From Phyllobacterium sp. 628 (GTDB lineage Bacteria > Pseudomonadota > Alphaproteobacteria > Rhizobiales > Rhizobiaceae): a stretch of 64,000 nt of DNA. Under the pieces are notes generated by a model. It searched no databases. It had not been told where the DNA came from and saw nothing but the letters and a program-made list of their open reading frames with translations. Below are positions 38,324 through 47,286 of the stretch, in pieces; positions within the stretch are counted from its first letter, which is position 1; the number at the start of each line of letters is the position of its first letter. The stretch is from NCBI RefSeq assembly GCF_014189505.1, contig NZ_CP050301.1, positions 1,185,501 to 1,249,500 on the forward strand, given 5' to 3'. The translations under genes were made by a program, and so were the position numbers.

Positions 38324-39799
38324 ATGTTCGGCAAACGCGGAAATACCGGAGAAATTCGTCCGGTTCAGGAGTTTCGGGCTATGGCGCTCGAAACGGCATT
38401 GCCTGTGCAAGCCACCGCGATCTTGGAACCTGCACGATTTTCGAAGGATATCCCAGACGTTAAACGCTCTGCCATCATCGAACAGGCGCCAAAAGCGGCA
38501 GCTCCGGTGCGCGAGAAAAACGAAAGCTACTACGATACCAAGTCGCAGGTTTTCTCTGCGCTGATTGATACAATCGACCTTTCGCAGCTTTCGAAACTCG
38601 ATCCGGATGTCGCGCGTGAGGAAATTCGCGATATCGTCAATGATATTATCGCCATCAAGAATTTTGCCATGTCTATCGCCGAGCAGGAGGAGCTGCTTGA
38701 TGATATTTGCAACGATGTTTTGGGTTATGGACCGCTGGAACCCCTGCTGGCGCGCGACGATATTGCCGATATTATGGTCAATGGCGCGCGCAAGACTTAC
38801 ATCGAAGTCCTGGGCAAGGTGCAGGAATCCAGTGTCCGCTTCCGCGACAATCAGCAACTACTCAACATCTGCCAGCGGATCGTCAGTCAGGTCGGTAGGC
38901 GGGTTGATGAATCCAGCCCCATCTGCGATGCGCGTCTGCCTGACGGTTCGCGTGTCAACGTTATTGCGCCGCCGCTTGCGCTGGATGGACCGGTACTCAC
39001 CATCCGCAAGTTCAAGAAAGATAAGCTCACTCTCGATCAACTGGTGCGGTTTGGCGCGATCTCGCCACCCGGTGCCGAGTTGTTGCAGATTATTGGTCGT
39101 GTTCGTTGCAACATTGTCATTTCAGGCGGCACCGGCTCCGGCAAGACGACATTGCTGAATTGCCTGACGAACTACATCGATCGCGACGAGCGGATTATTA
39201 CCTGCGAAGACTCGGCGGAACTTCAGCTGCAGCAGCCGCACGTCGTGCGGCTCGAAACCCGCCCGGCCAACCTTGAAGGCGAAGGTGAGATCACGATGCG
39301 TGATCTCGTCAAGAATTGCCTGCGTATGCGCCCGGAACGCATTATCGTCGGCGAAGTGCGCGGGCCAGAAGTGTTTGATCTTCTGTCGGCCATGAATACG
39401 GGTCACGATGGGTCCATGGGCACACTTCACGCCAATAGCCCGCGCGAATGCCTCAACCGTATGGAGTCGATGATCGCCATGGGTGGTTTTTCACTCCCCC
39501 AGCGAACCGTACGTGAGATCATCGTCGGCTCTGTCGATATTATTATCCAGGCGGCCCGGTTGCGTGACGGCTCTCGCCGCATAACCCATGTGACTGAAGT
39601 GGTCGGCATGGAAGGCGACGTGATTATCACGCAGGACCTCATGGTTTATGACATCGATGGTGAAGACGCGAATGGCCGCCTGACGGGCAGGCATGTATCG
39701 ACAGGCATCAGCCGTCCCAAATTCTGGGATCGTGCCCGGTATTACAACGAGGAGCAGCGCCTCGCCCAAGCCATTGACGCGATGGAAATTCAATCATGA
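38324..39799 (+). CDS. cpaF: Pilus assembly ATPase CpaF/TadA
   Basis: A 491-residue type II/IV secretion traffic ATPase that drives Flp pilus extension and retraction. Walker A is [13 protein letters not shown] (about residues 265-277); Asp box, Walker B ([11 protein letters not shown]) and the His box (GTLHANS) follow in order. ATG 38324 has aagga well spaced. An N-terminal extension of about 60 residues is typical for CpaF. Confidence 0.97.
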   Translation: MFGKRGNTGEIRPVQEFRAMALETALPVQATAILEPARFSKDIPDVKRSAIIEQAPKAAAPVREKNESYYDTKSQVFSALIDTIDLSQLSKLDPDVAREEIRDIVNDIIAIKNFAMSIAEQEELLDDICNDVLGYGPLEPLLARDDIADIMVNGARKTYIEVLGKVQESSVRFRDNQQLLNICQRIVSQVGRRVDESSPICDARLPDGSRVNVIAPPLALDGPVLTIRKFKKDKLTLDQLVRFGAISPPGAELLQIIGRVRCNIVISGGTGSGKTTLLNCLTNYIDRDERIITCEDSAELQLQQPHVVRLETRPANLEGEGEITMRDLVKNCLRMRPERIIVGEVRGPEVFDLLSAMNTGHDGSMGTLHANSPRECLNRMESMIAMGGFSLPQRTVREIIVGSVDIIIQAARLRDGSRRITHVTEVVGMEGDVIITQDLMVYDIDGEDANGRLTGRHVSTGISRPKFWDRARYYNEEQRLAQAIDAMEIQS

Positions 39800-39823
39800 C
39801 GCGTATGATGCGGGAGTTCCCTC

Positions 39824-40837
39824 GTGTTCGGACTTGATCTTTCCCAGCTCACTTTTGTTTTGTTGGCGACGATTTCCGTTGGGGCGCTCGCTTACTTCTT
39901 TGTCTTTGACAATATCGAACAGCAGAAGAAGACCGATGACCGCCTGAAAACCGTAAAGCTTGCGGCAACCGATAGCACGAGCAAATTGGTTGCGCGCGAC
40001 AAGCAGGCAGAAGCCGTCAAACGCCGAAAGTCTGTTCAGGATACGTTGAACGACATCGATAAGCGGCAAAAACTGCGCGACAAGAATATCAAATCACCAC
40101 CCCTCAAGATGCTGCTGCAGCAGGCGGGTATGAAGCTTACTGTTAAGCGGTTTTATATCTATTCCGGCTTGGTCGGTTTGCTGCTGGTCTTCGTTCGAAC
40201 GTTCTTTGGTGCGCCAATGTATCTTGCGCCAGGCTTTTTCTTGATTGGTGCTCTTGGCCTGCCGCGCGCCTTTGTTTATTTCAAGCGCCGCCGGCGGGTT
40301 GCTGCTTTTCTGCATGAATTTCCCAATGCTATCGACGTCATTGTCCGGTCCATTCGTTCTGGTCTGCCGCTGAATGATGGTATTCGCCTGATCGCGCAGG
40401 ATGCGCGCGAACCGGTCAAAACCGAGTTTCGCCGTATTGTCGATATGCAGCAGGTCGGCGTGAGCATTCCCGAAGCATCCATGCGCATGTCGGAGTTCAT
40501 GCCTTGTCCCGAAGCCAGTTTCTTTGGCATTGTCATCCAGATTCAGGCACAGGCGGGCGGCAATCTGTCGGAAGCGCTCGGGAACCTTTCCCGTGTGCTG
40601 CGAGACCGCAAAAAGATGAAGGCGAAAGTCCAGGCGCTTTCCATGGAAGCCAAGGCATCTGCCTATATCATCGGAGCGCTGCCCTTTGTTGTGGCAACCC
40701 TCGTATATCTCTCGAGCCCCGGTTACATCATGATCCTTTTTACCACCGATACGGGAAAGCTGATCATGATCTGTGCCGGGATCTGGATGTCGATTGGCAT
40801 CGCGGTGATGCGTAAAATGGTCAACTTCAAGTTCTAG
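39824..40837 (+). CDS. tadB: Pilus assembly inner-membrane protein TadB
   Basis: A 337-residue inner-membrane protein of the T2SS GspF family. It has one N-terminal helix, a cytoplasmic part with a long Lys/Arg/Asp-rich segment, and a GspF domain with the conserved GLPLNDGI and GGNLSEALGNLSRVLR. It starts at GTG 39824, preceded by gggag. With TadC it forms the membrane platform on which CpaF acts. Confidence 0.93.
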   Translation: MFGLDLSQLTFVLLATISVGALAYFFVFDNIEQQKKTDDRLKTVKLAATDSTSKLVARDKQAEAVKRRKSVQDTLNDIDKRQKLRDKNIKSPPLKMLLQQAGMKLTVKRFYIYSGLVGLLLVFVRTFFGAPMYLAPGFFLIGALGLPRAFVYFKRRRRVAAFLHEFPNAIDVIVRSIRSGLPLNDGIRLIAQDAREPVKTEFRRIVDMQQVGVSIPEASMRMSEFMPCPEASFFGIVIQIQAQAGGNLSEALGNLSRVLRDRKKMKAKVQALSMEAKASAYIIGALPFVVATLVYLSSPGYIMILFTTDTGKLIMICAGIWMSIGIAVMRKMVNFKF

Positions 40838-40850
40838 ACGGAGCCGCGCG

Positions 40851-41876
40851 GTGTTCTCATCCCTTCTTAAGTCTGTTCAAGATAACCCGGACACCGTGAA
40901 AGCCGTGCTTGTTGCAATCTCGGCTTTTGCAACAGTCGTCACCATATTTCTGCCGAAGCTGCGATCCTCCGTTTTGAAAACCCGGATGAAATCAGTAGCG
41001 ATCGAGCGCGACCAATTGCGGGCCAAGGACCGCACCAGGATTGCCACCGAGAGCATGAGCCGTCACAAAGCCGCGTCGCAAGGTACGTTGCGCATGGCAC
41101 AAAGGCAGGGTGTCCGGCAGTTTGTCGAAAAACTGGACCTGCAGAGGGCACTTGCTGATGACAAGACGCTGGCTTCCCTGCGTACTGCCGGATTTCGCGG
41201 ACAGAATGCTTTGAACCTGTTTCTTGCCGCGCGCTTTGGTCTGCCCTTCATCACATTGAGTCTGACAGCTTTTTGGATATTTGGTCTCGATGGGCTGGCG
41301 CAGCAATCCACCATGGTGCGCATCCTCATTTGTCTCGTCGGCGGCTATATCGGCTTTTATGCGCCCAATCTGTATGTCAGCAATGTCGGTAGCAAGCGCA
41401 AGCAATCCATCCAGTTGGCGTGGCCGGATTCGCTCGATTTGATGCTGATCTGCGTGGAATCCGGTATGTCGATCGAAGCGGCTTTCAAGAAGGTTTCGGA
41501 GGAAATCGGCTTGCAATCAACCGCGCTGGCGGAAGAGTTTGTTCTCACCAACGCGGAATTGTCGTTTCTGCCAGAGCGGCGGCAGGCCTACGAAAACCTT
41601 GCGACACGTACCGGACTTGAAACGGTAAAATCAGTGGTCCAGGCGCTGACCCAGTCCGAGCGCTATGGCACGTCGATTGGCGCGGCATTGCGCACCCTGT
41701 CAGATGAAAGCCGTGAAATGCGCTTGAATGCAGCTGAGAAAAAAGCTGCGGCATTGCCGCCGAAACTCACCGTGCCAATGATCCTGTTTCTGTTGCCGGT
41801 GCTATTCGCCGTCATTCTGGGGCCAGCTGCTATTCAGGTATCCGCTCAGGGCGGAATATTCGGCACAGTGAAATAA
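40851..41876 (+). CDS. tadC: Pilus assembly inner-membrane protein TadC
   Basis: A 341-residue T2SS GspF-family protein, partner of TadB. The GspF domain includes ESGMSIEAAFKKVSEEIG and, near the C-terminus, PKLTVPMILFLLPVLF. It starts at GTG 40851, 13 bp after tadB. A bidirectional terminator follows, ending the plus-strand arm of the Tad locus. Confidence 0.93.
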   Translation: MFSSLLKSVQDNPDTVKAVLVAISAFATVVTIFLPKLRSSVLKTRMKSVAIERDQLRAKDRTRIATESMSRHKAASQGTLRMAQRQGVRQFVEKLDLQRALADDKTLASLRTAGFRGQNALNLFLAARFGLPFITLSLTAFWIFGLDGLAQQSTMVRILICLVGGYIGFYAPNLYVSNVGSKRKQSIQLAWPDSLDLMLICVESGMSIEAAFKKVSEEIGLQSTALAEEFVLTNAELSFLPERRQAYENLATRTGLETVKSVVQALTQSERYGTSIGAALRTLSDESREMRLNAAEKKAAALPPKLTVPMILFLLPVLFAVILGPAAIQVSAQGGIFGTVK

Positions 41877-41893
41877 AAACAACCACTGCAACA

Positions 41894-41925
41894 AAAAAGC
41901 CGCCTCTTTCGGGCGGCTTTTGTTC
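41894..41925. terminator. Bidirectional terminator between tadC and the TadD-like gene
   Basis: Stem aaagccgcc/gggcggcttt (about 41896-41904 with 41911-41920), flanked by A-run on the left and T-run on the right, so it can stop transcription from either side of these convergent genes. Confidence 0.9.
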
Positions 41926-41947
41926 TTAAAGATCGGGGTCCGCCCCT

Positions 41948-42781
41948 TTAAGCCTTTGGCTTGTTCTTGTCTTTCAGCATGTTCCAGGAATTTTGCTGTG
42001 CCAGCATGGAGCGCAGATATTTGACATTGGCCTCGGCCTGTTGCGGCGAGAGTTCCTGTTTGGCAATGGTTTCAGCCTCAGCGAAGCGGCCCTGCAACCC
42101 GACAACAAGCGCCAGATTCTGCCGGACGCGGCTGTCTGCACCTTGCGCGGTGACAGCCTTGCGCATGTAGGTTTCGGCCGTATTCAACTCGCCGGAAAGC
42201 ACATAGGACATACCGAGGTTGGAAATCAGCGATGCCTCGTTCGGGTTGATATCCATGGCTTGTTTATAAATATCCCGTGCCTCGCCGGTTTTGCCAAGCT
42301 GGTCAAGGATAGCCCCTTCAGCCGATAGCAGTTTCCAGTCCGGGTATTCCGGTGTCTGGGCACGGCGGACAGCATCAAGCGCCGCCTCAAATTCACCGCT
42401 GCTAGCGAGAGCCTTGCCGTAGGCAGCCAGAACATCGCGATCCTTGGGATAGGCGATGGCAAGACTGCGCATCACCGCCAGCGCCTGATCATTGCGCCCT
42501 GTCATGCGCAAAACGGCAGCAAAGTTCATGGCCGTGACCTTGTCTTTCGGATTGCTCTGGTAACGCGCACCAAGACTTGCCGAAGTTTGTGCAAGCTGCT
42601 GGGCATTCATCTGGTCATAACCGCCCGATGGCGCTGGGCTTGTCGAAGTGGCGGCAGGCGAGATTGATCCAGTCGTTGTTTTATCAGTTGTTGCGCAACC
42701 CGAAACGGAGGCAGTAAGAACAATCATCGCAGCGGCAAAAATGAACCGGCGATTGCGTTGAATAATCCCTGCGCTTGTCAT
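41948..42781 (-). CDS. tadD: TadD-like tetratricopeptide lipoprotein
   Basis: A 277-residue lipoprotein (lipobox VSGC at about residue 29, after MTSAGIIQRNRR) followed by a Ser/Thr/Pro linker and about five tetratricopeptide repeats. TadD-type proteins act as pilotins or scaffolds for the secretin in Tad systems. The ATG at 42781 is preferred over 42808 for the signal peptide. It lies convergent to tadC at the end of the Tad locus. Confidence 0.85.
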   Translation of the reverse strand: MTSAGIIQRNRRFIFAAAMIVLTASVSGCATTDKTTTGSISPAATSTSPAPSGGYDQMNAQQLAQTSASLGARYQSNPKDKVTAMNFAAVLRMTGRNDQALAVMRSLAIAYPKDRDVLAAYGKALASSGEFEAALDAVRRAQTPEYPDWKLLSAEGAILDQLGKTGEARDIYKQAMDINPNEASLISNLGMSYVLSGELNTAETYMRKAVTAQGADSRVRQNLALVVGLQGRFAEAETIAKQELSPQQAEANVKYLRSMLAQQNSWNMLKDKNKPKA

Positions 42782-42928
42782 AATTTGCCCCGTCAGATCC
42801 CGCAGCACAAACCGCCTGTGCGTTAACCAATTCCATGCGAAAGAAATATTCTGTTAACCCTAACGGACCGTTAATGCCGCCATATTTGCGGTCGTAAATG
42901 CAGAAAATTGCCTAAGGAGAAACCCGCA

Positions 42929-44300
42929 ATGCCCGCTGAAATCACGAAACAGAAATCCCCCCGACAGCAAGCCGGTCTGGTTCGTACCAAAGGGCGGGCT
43001 GGAAAAACTCGGACTGGACGCAGCTATGCTGGCTTGGGCAAGCGTTAATGGCTTTGACGGGCAGGTGGGACGTGTGTTGATTCTCCCCGGCGAAAAGGGT
43101 GAGATTGCCGGCGCATTGCTTGGCACAGGCAAGGATGACAACCGCCTTGCCTCGGGCAAACTGGCGCAAGCTTTGCCCGGGGGCGCCTGGCATCTGGCAG
43201 GTGCTGTAAGCGATCCTGATCTGGCAGCTCTGGGGTTTCTGCTCGGCGGCTACAAGTTCATGCGCTATGTGAAAAAGGACGATGTTGCCGTGTCGCTGGC
43301 GCTGCCGGAAGGTGCGCACAAGGCCGATGTGAAGCGGCAGGTCAAGGCGGTGACGCTGGCGCGCGATCTCATCAACACCCCAACCAATGATATGGGCCCG
43401 GATGCATTGGAAGCCGCCGTGCGCAAGGTGGGCGATGAGCACAAAGCATCGGTCAGCGTCATCAAGGGCGATGCGCTGCTCAAGAAGAATTTCCCGGTGA
43501 TCCATGCGGTCGGCCGCGCCGGAAGTGAAGAGCCGCGGCTGATCGATCTTGAATGGGGCAAGAAGGATGCGCCGAAGGTAACGCTTGTCGGCAAGGGGGT
43601 CTGCTTTGATACCGGCGGTCTCGATATCAAGCCGGCCAGCAGCATGCTGCTGATGAAGAAGGATATGGGTGGCGCCGCCAATGTACTGGCGCTGGCCAGC
43701 ATTATCATGGATGCAAAATTGCCGGTACGGCTGCGCGTGCTCATTCCTGCGGTTGAGAATTCGATTTCCGCCAATGCATTCCGCCCGAGTGACATTCTGA
43801 CCAGCCGCAAGGGCATTACGGTTGAAATTGGCAATACGGATGCAGAGGGCCGTCTGGTTCTGGCGGACGCGCTGGCGTTGGCCGACGAGGAAGAGCCGGA
43901 AATCCTCATCGATATGGCAACCCTGACCGGCGCTGCCCGCGTTGCGCTCGGCCCGGATGTGCCGCCATTCTATTCCAATGACGATACATTTGCGGCGGAG
44001 GTTGCCAAATCGTCGGAAGCTGTTTCCGATCCAGTGTGGCGCATGCCTCTGTGGGCGCCCTATGAAGCCAGACTTTCATCGCGCGTTGCCGATATCAACA
44101 ATGTCACATCAGATGGTTTTGCCGGATCAGTCACAGCGGCCCTGTTTCTCAAGCGCTTTGTCGAAAAGGCCAAAGTTTGGGGCCATTTTGATATCTACGG
44201 CTGGAACCCGGTGGAAAAGGCGCATGCGCCAATTGGCGGCGAGGCACAGGCGATCCGCGCGCTGTATCATCTGTTGAAAGCCCGGTTCCCCGCCGAGTAA
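42929..44300 (+). pseudogene. Leucyl aminopeptidase family protein, frameshifted near its start
   Basis: An M17-family metallopeptidase. The catalytic signature NTDAEGRLVLADAL and the zinc ligands (GVCFDTGGLDIKP, and the Lys in MLLMKKDMGG) are intact in the frame running from about 42963 to 44300. The proper start is ATG 42929, with aaggag 9 nt upstream, but it is in another frame: one extra base lies in a run of six C at 42957-42962. With five C the product would be about 456 residues and begin MPAEITKQKSPDSKPVWF. A start at ATG 43026 would be in frame but has no ribosome-binding site and loses 32 residues. Confidence 0.85.
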
Positions 44301-44319
44301 TCGCCAGAACGAAACGCGG

Positions 44320-44952
44320 TCAGGTTTTGGCCGCGAGGCGCTCAAAAGCTGTCGGATGGTGCAGGCTTCGCTGCAGCGTTTCTTTGATCGTGGCGGCGCA
44401 TGCCGCAGAACTTGAAGTCGAGGTATCGACCTCCAGATCATAGAGGCCGGGAATGTGCACCGCTTCCTGCCAGCGCAGCACAGGGGCCGGAATGGGCTCA
44501 TCTGCTGACCCCACTGCGTAAGCGCCCTCCCGCCCTGCCTGACCCGTATTGCGGCGCTGCATGATAATATCGAGCGGACATCGGACACCGACAAAGAGGA
44601 CAGGCAGTCCGTTCAGCCGTTTAGCGCAATCGCCAAGAATATTCAGCGGTTTTGAATAGCTGTCGTGGTGGCCGATATCGGCAACAACATTCAGACCAAG
44701 ACGGCTATGGGCTGCGATGCAGTCGTACAAAGCCGCATAGAAAACCGGGATGAGTGGTTCAAGGTCCGGACGCTCTCCGCCGGGCCGCAAACCTATGCCG
44801 GGCTGATAGCGCAGCGGAGTTGCGTGCCGCACATATGTATCGACACCGAGGTTCATCCACGGACCTTCGAAGCTTTCCTGAATGGCCGCAGCGATGCAGG
44901 ATTTACCCGAGCGTGGCGCACCATTGAGGATAATGATCTGGCCCGTTTCCAT
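44320..44952 (-). CDS. Chloramphenicol phosphotransferase-like P-loop protein
   Basis: A 210-residue P-loop protein with Walker A GAPRSGKS (about residues 11-18), resembling chloramphenicol 3-O-phosphotransferase and related small-molecule kinases. The region ending in VVADIGHHDS fits the family's substrate/metal motif. Substrate here is unknown; chloramphenicol itself is a guess. ATG 44952 has gggag 6 nt upstream. It is convergent to the aminopeptidase gene. Confidence 0.75.
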   Translation of the reverse strand: METGQIIILNGAPRSGKSCIAAAIQESFEGPWMNLGVDTYVRHATPLRYQPGIGLRPGGERPDLEPLIPVFYAALYDCIAAHSRLGLNVVADIGHHDSYSKPLNILGDCAKRLNGLPVLFVGVRCPLDIIMQRRNTGQAGREGAYAVGSADEPIPAPVLRWQEAVHIPGLYDLEVDTSTSSSAACAATIKETLQRSLHHPTAFERLAAKT

Positions 44953-45052
44953 TCCCATCTCCCTTTGTGGCATCTCATTTTAACCCATCTTGCCCAATAA
45001 AATGAAGCACTTGTGCTTGGACCGGTACAGGATAAAATGATACGGAACCGAA

Positions 45053-45421
45053 ATGACTCGGAAGCCGTCTATGCAGATTGAATTGAAGCCGTTTCAGGCG
45101 CTCACTTTGTGGAAGGAAATTGCCATCTCGGAAGTGCGCGATGACGCGCATGACCTGACGATGCGGCAATTGGCCGTGCTGCTGACGGTATATCTGGAGC
45201 CGCCGCCGCACACGATCCGTGGTATGGCTGCCAAGCTGAAAGTGACCAAGCCGGTGATCACCCGCGCACTCGACACAATGGGTGCCTATGGTCTGGTCGA
45301 CCGGCACCGCGATGAAAAGGACAAGCGCAATGTTCTCGTCAAGAGAACGGTAAAAGGTGCGCTCTATGTTGAAAAGCTCGGCGACCTCGTCATCGCCAAA
45401 GCAAGAGGATTGCCCCTGTGA
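45053..45421 (+). CDS. MarR-family transcriptional regulator
   Basis: A 122-residue winged-helix protein. The MarR core includes MRQLAVLLTVYLEPPPHTIRG, the recognition helix region KLKVTKPVITRALDTMG and the wing DKRNVLVKRT. Its TGA overlaps the GTG start of the NlpC gene by 4 bp. It may control that gene. ATG 45053 is used; 45071 is possible. Confidence 0.85.
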   Translation: MTRKPSMQIELKPFQALTLWKEIAISEVRDDAHDLTMRQLAVLLTVYLEPPPHTIRGMAAKLKVTKPVITRALDTMGAYGLVDRHRDEKDKRNVLVKRTVKGALYVEKLGDLVIAKARGLPL

Positions 45422-46275
45422 CATTGGATAAACGGCTGAATGCGTTCCGCTCCGATCTGGCGGATGAAAGCTTGCGCGGACAGATTGAGGCGGATCGCTT
45501 TGTCGAAGGCAAGCCCATGCGCATTTCTGAACCCGTGGTTGACGTGCGCGGTGCGCCGCGCGGCGATGCGGGTGTGACTACTCAGTTCCTCTTCGGCGAT
45601 GATATTCTGGTATTCGAAGACACCAATGGCTGGTGCTGGGTTCAGAACGAACGTGATGGCTATGTCGGCTATGTCGTCGATACGGCAATCGATCAGCGCC
45701 GCGACGAGCCGACCCATATCGTTATTGCGCCGCGCACCTTTGTCTATCCGGGTTCTGACCTGAAATTCCCGCATACTAAAGCCCTGTCCATGGGCTCGCT
45801 GGTTACCATCAAGGGCGGCGAGGAGCGGCGCGGCACGCTCTATGGCATCTTGCCAAGTGGTGAGGCAGTCATCGCCAAACATCTTGTGCCGATTGACGAG
45901 GTGACGGACGATCATGTGGCGGTCGCGGAAACCATGATGCACACGCCCTATCTCTGGGGCGGTGTCTCTGGTTTTGGCATCGACTGTTCTGGCCTTGTGC
46001 AACTGGCGCTGCTGATGACCGGCCAGTCCGCGCTACGTGATTCCGATATGCAGGCCAGTTCCATCGGCGACGCGGTCGAACCGGATGACACCTATAGCAA
46101 TCTGAAGCGCGGTGATTTCGTTTTCTGGAAAGGGCATGCGGCAATGATGGCCAATTCCTCCATGCTGTTGCATGCCAGCGGTCACACGATGAGTGTCACG
46201 CTGGAACCGCTGCACGATGCGATCGAGCGCATCGCCTATCTCTATGGCAAGCCGACAGCCGTACGGCGGCTGTAA
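45418..46275 (+). CDS. NlpC/P60 family peptidoglycan hydrolase-like protein
   Basis: A 285-residue protein with an SH3-like region (FEDTNGWCWVQNERDGYVGYV, about 62-82) and a C-terminal NlpC/P60 domain with the catalytic Cys in GIDCSGLVQ (about residue 184) and the His in LLHASG (about 245). Such enzymes cleave peptidoglycan stem peptides (DL-endopeptidases). No signal peptide is evident, so it may act in peptide recycling. Starts at GTG overlapping marR. Confidence 0.88.
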   Translation: MTLDKRLNAFRSDLADESLRGQIEADRFVEGKPMRISEPVVDVRGAPRGDAGVTTQFLFGDDILVFEDTNGWCWVQNERDGYVGYVVDTAIDQRRDEPTHIVIAPRTFVYPGSDLKFPHTKALSMGSLVTIKGGEERRGTLYGILPSGEAVIAKHLVPIDEVTDDHVAVAETMMHTPYLWGGVSGFGIDCSGLVQLALLMTGQSALRDSDMQASSIGDAVEPDDTYSNLKRGDFVFWKGHAAMMANSSMLLHASGHTMSVTLEPLHDAIERIAYLYGKPTAVRRL

Positions 46276-46281
46276 ATCTTA

Positions 46282-46309
46282 CCCCCTCCGCCCTGTCGGG
46301 CAGAGGGGG
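46282..46309. terminator. Hairpin between nlpC and ribH genes
   Basis: Stem ccccctc/gaggggg (46282-46288 with 46303-46309) extended inside by gccc/gggc, in the convergent gap between the two genes. No T-run is evident, so it may act as a bidirectional hairpin rather than a classical terminator. Confidence 0.55.
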
Positions 46310-46334
46310 CAAATCTCATCTTTTCCCGTGACGC

Positions 46335-46844
46335 CTACGCCGCTGACAAGTCAGCCACCCGCTGGAATGTGCGGATGATCTGCAGACAGGCGCGGGCTGC
46401 TTCCTGACCCTTGATCAGAAAATGCTTGGTGAAGAAGTCGATGTGCTGCGCGGTTTCCTGAAAATGATGCGGTGTCAGCACGGCCGACAGCATCGGAACA
46501 CCCGTTTCCATCTGAGCGGTCAGAAGTGCGTTGACCACTGTTCCGGCAACAAAATCATGCCGGTAAATCCCGCCATCGACGACAAGGCCAGCCGCGACAA
46601 TGGCGTCGTAGCGCCCGGCTTCGGCCAGCTTTTTGGCAAGCAGCGGAATGTCGAATGAACCCGGCACGTCATAGACGTCGAAACGCCCAACATTGACGCC
46701 TTGCGTTTTGAGCTCACCTTCAAAGCCAATACGGCATTGATCGACAATTTCCGAATGCCAGCGCGCCTGAATATAGGCAATGCGGGGAGGGGAATGCAGG
46801 GTTTGAGTGGCTTGCGGGGTATTGTTATTCTGGAACTGATCCAT
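46335..46844 (-). CDS. ribH2: 6,7-dimethyl-8-ribityllumazine synthase (type II, RibH2-like)
   Basis: A 169-residue lumazine synthase, joining the pyrimidine diamine and the dihydroxybutanone phosphate in riboflavin synthesis. Conserved strands are IAYIQARWHSEIV, VPGSFDIPL and VLTPHHF (with the catalytic-region His-His). It starts at ATG 46844 behind ggag. The long FMN riboswitch upstream is typical of rhizobial and Brucella ribH2, the isozyme set apart from ribH1 in the main rib cluster. Confidence 0.93.
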   Translation of the reverse strand: MDQFQNNNTPQATQTLHSPPRIAYIQARWHSEIVDQCRIGFEGELKTQGVNVGRFDVYDVPGSFDIPLLAKKLAEAGRYDAIVAAGLVVDGGIYRHDFVAGTVVNALLTAQMETGVPMLSAVLTPHHFQETAQHIDFFTKHFLIKGQEAARACLQIIRTFQRVADLSAA

Positions 46845-46884
46845 GTCGGTCTCCTCAAGAGTTGACGTGAATCAGGGCACAACC

Positions 46885-46916
46885 AAAAACGGTTCGGGAC
46901 TGCCGTAAGGCATCCC
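46885..46916 (-). terminator. Candidate expression-platform hairpin of the FMN riboswitch
   Basis: On minus the hairpin gggatgcc-ttac-ggcagtccc (46916-46896) is followed after several bases by a run of five T (46889-46885 on minus) and lies between the aptamer and ribH. It could be the ligand-controlled terminator. Confidence 0.55.
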
Positions 46917-46927
46917 TTGCTTTCAGT

Positions 46928-47083
46928 TGTTCTCTTTCATCCGGACTATACCGTCGGCTTCGGAATTGCACCGAAATCTGCTGACCTTTCCAGCGAACCG
47001 GAAAGCGCTCGCGGGCTCGTACCTGACATCTTTCGACACCCAGTGATTACCGCCGGTGGGGAATTGCGCCCCGCCCTGAGAAC
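46928..47083 (-). ncRNA. FMN riboswitch (RFN element)
   Basis: Read on minus the sequence carries the ordered RFN motifs: gttctcagggcggggcgcaa, ccaccggcggta, gagcccgcgagcg, gtcagcagat, gattccgaag-like (aattccgaagccgacgg) and tagtccggatg...gagaac closing the outer stem. It controls the ribH2 gene in response to FMN. Confidence 0.95.
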
Positions 47084-47140
47084 ACTTGCGAGAGTTAAGA
47101 TAGTTGTTTGGCCTTGCCGGTCAAGTGCGGCATGATCACC

Positions 47141-47261
47141 GTGCGTGGTTCGACAAGCTCACCATGAGGGAGATTGGTGCTGCAAGGCTCGTCGGAACAT
47201 TGCAGACCTTCTCCCTGCAACCCATCCCTCTCCCTCATGGTGAGCTTGTCGAACCACGCAC
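47141..47261. repeat. Dispersed palindromic repeat, copy 3
   Basis: Arms gtgcgtggttcgacaagctc (from 47141) and the complementary gagcttgtcgaaccacgcac (to 47261), about 30 bp each, with ccatgaggga/tccctcatgg inside. The outer extension seen in copies 2 and 4 is weak here. It lies between the FMN riboswitch and the 2-hydroxyacid dehydrogenase gene. Confidence 0.88.
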
Positions 47262-47286
47262 AGGAGCGGCGCCATCTAACCGGGAA

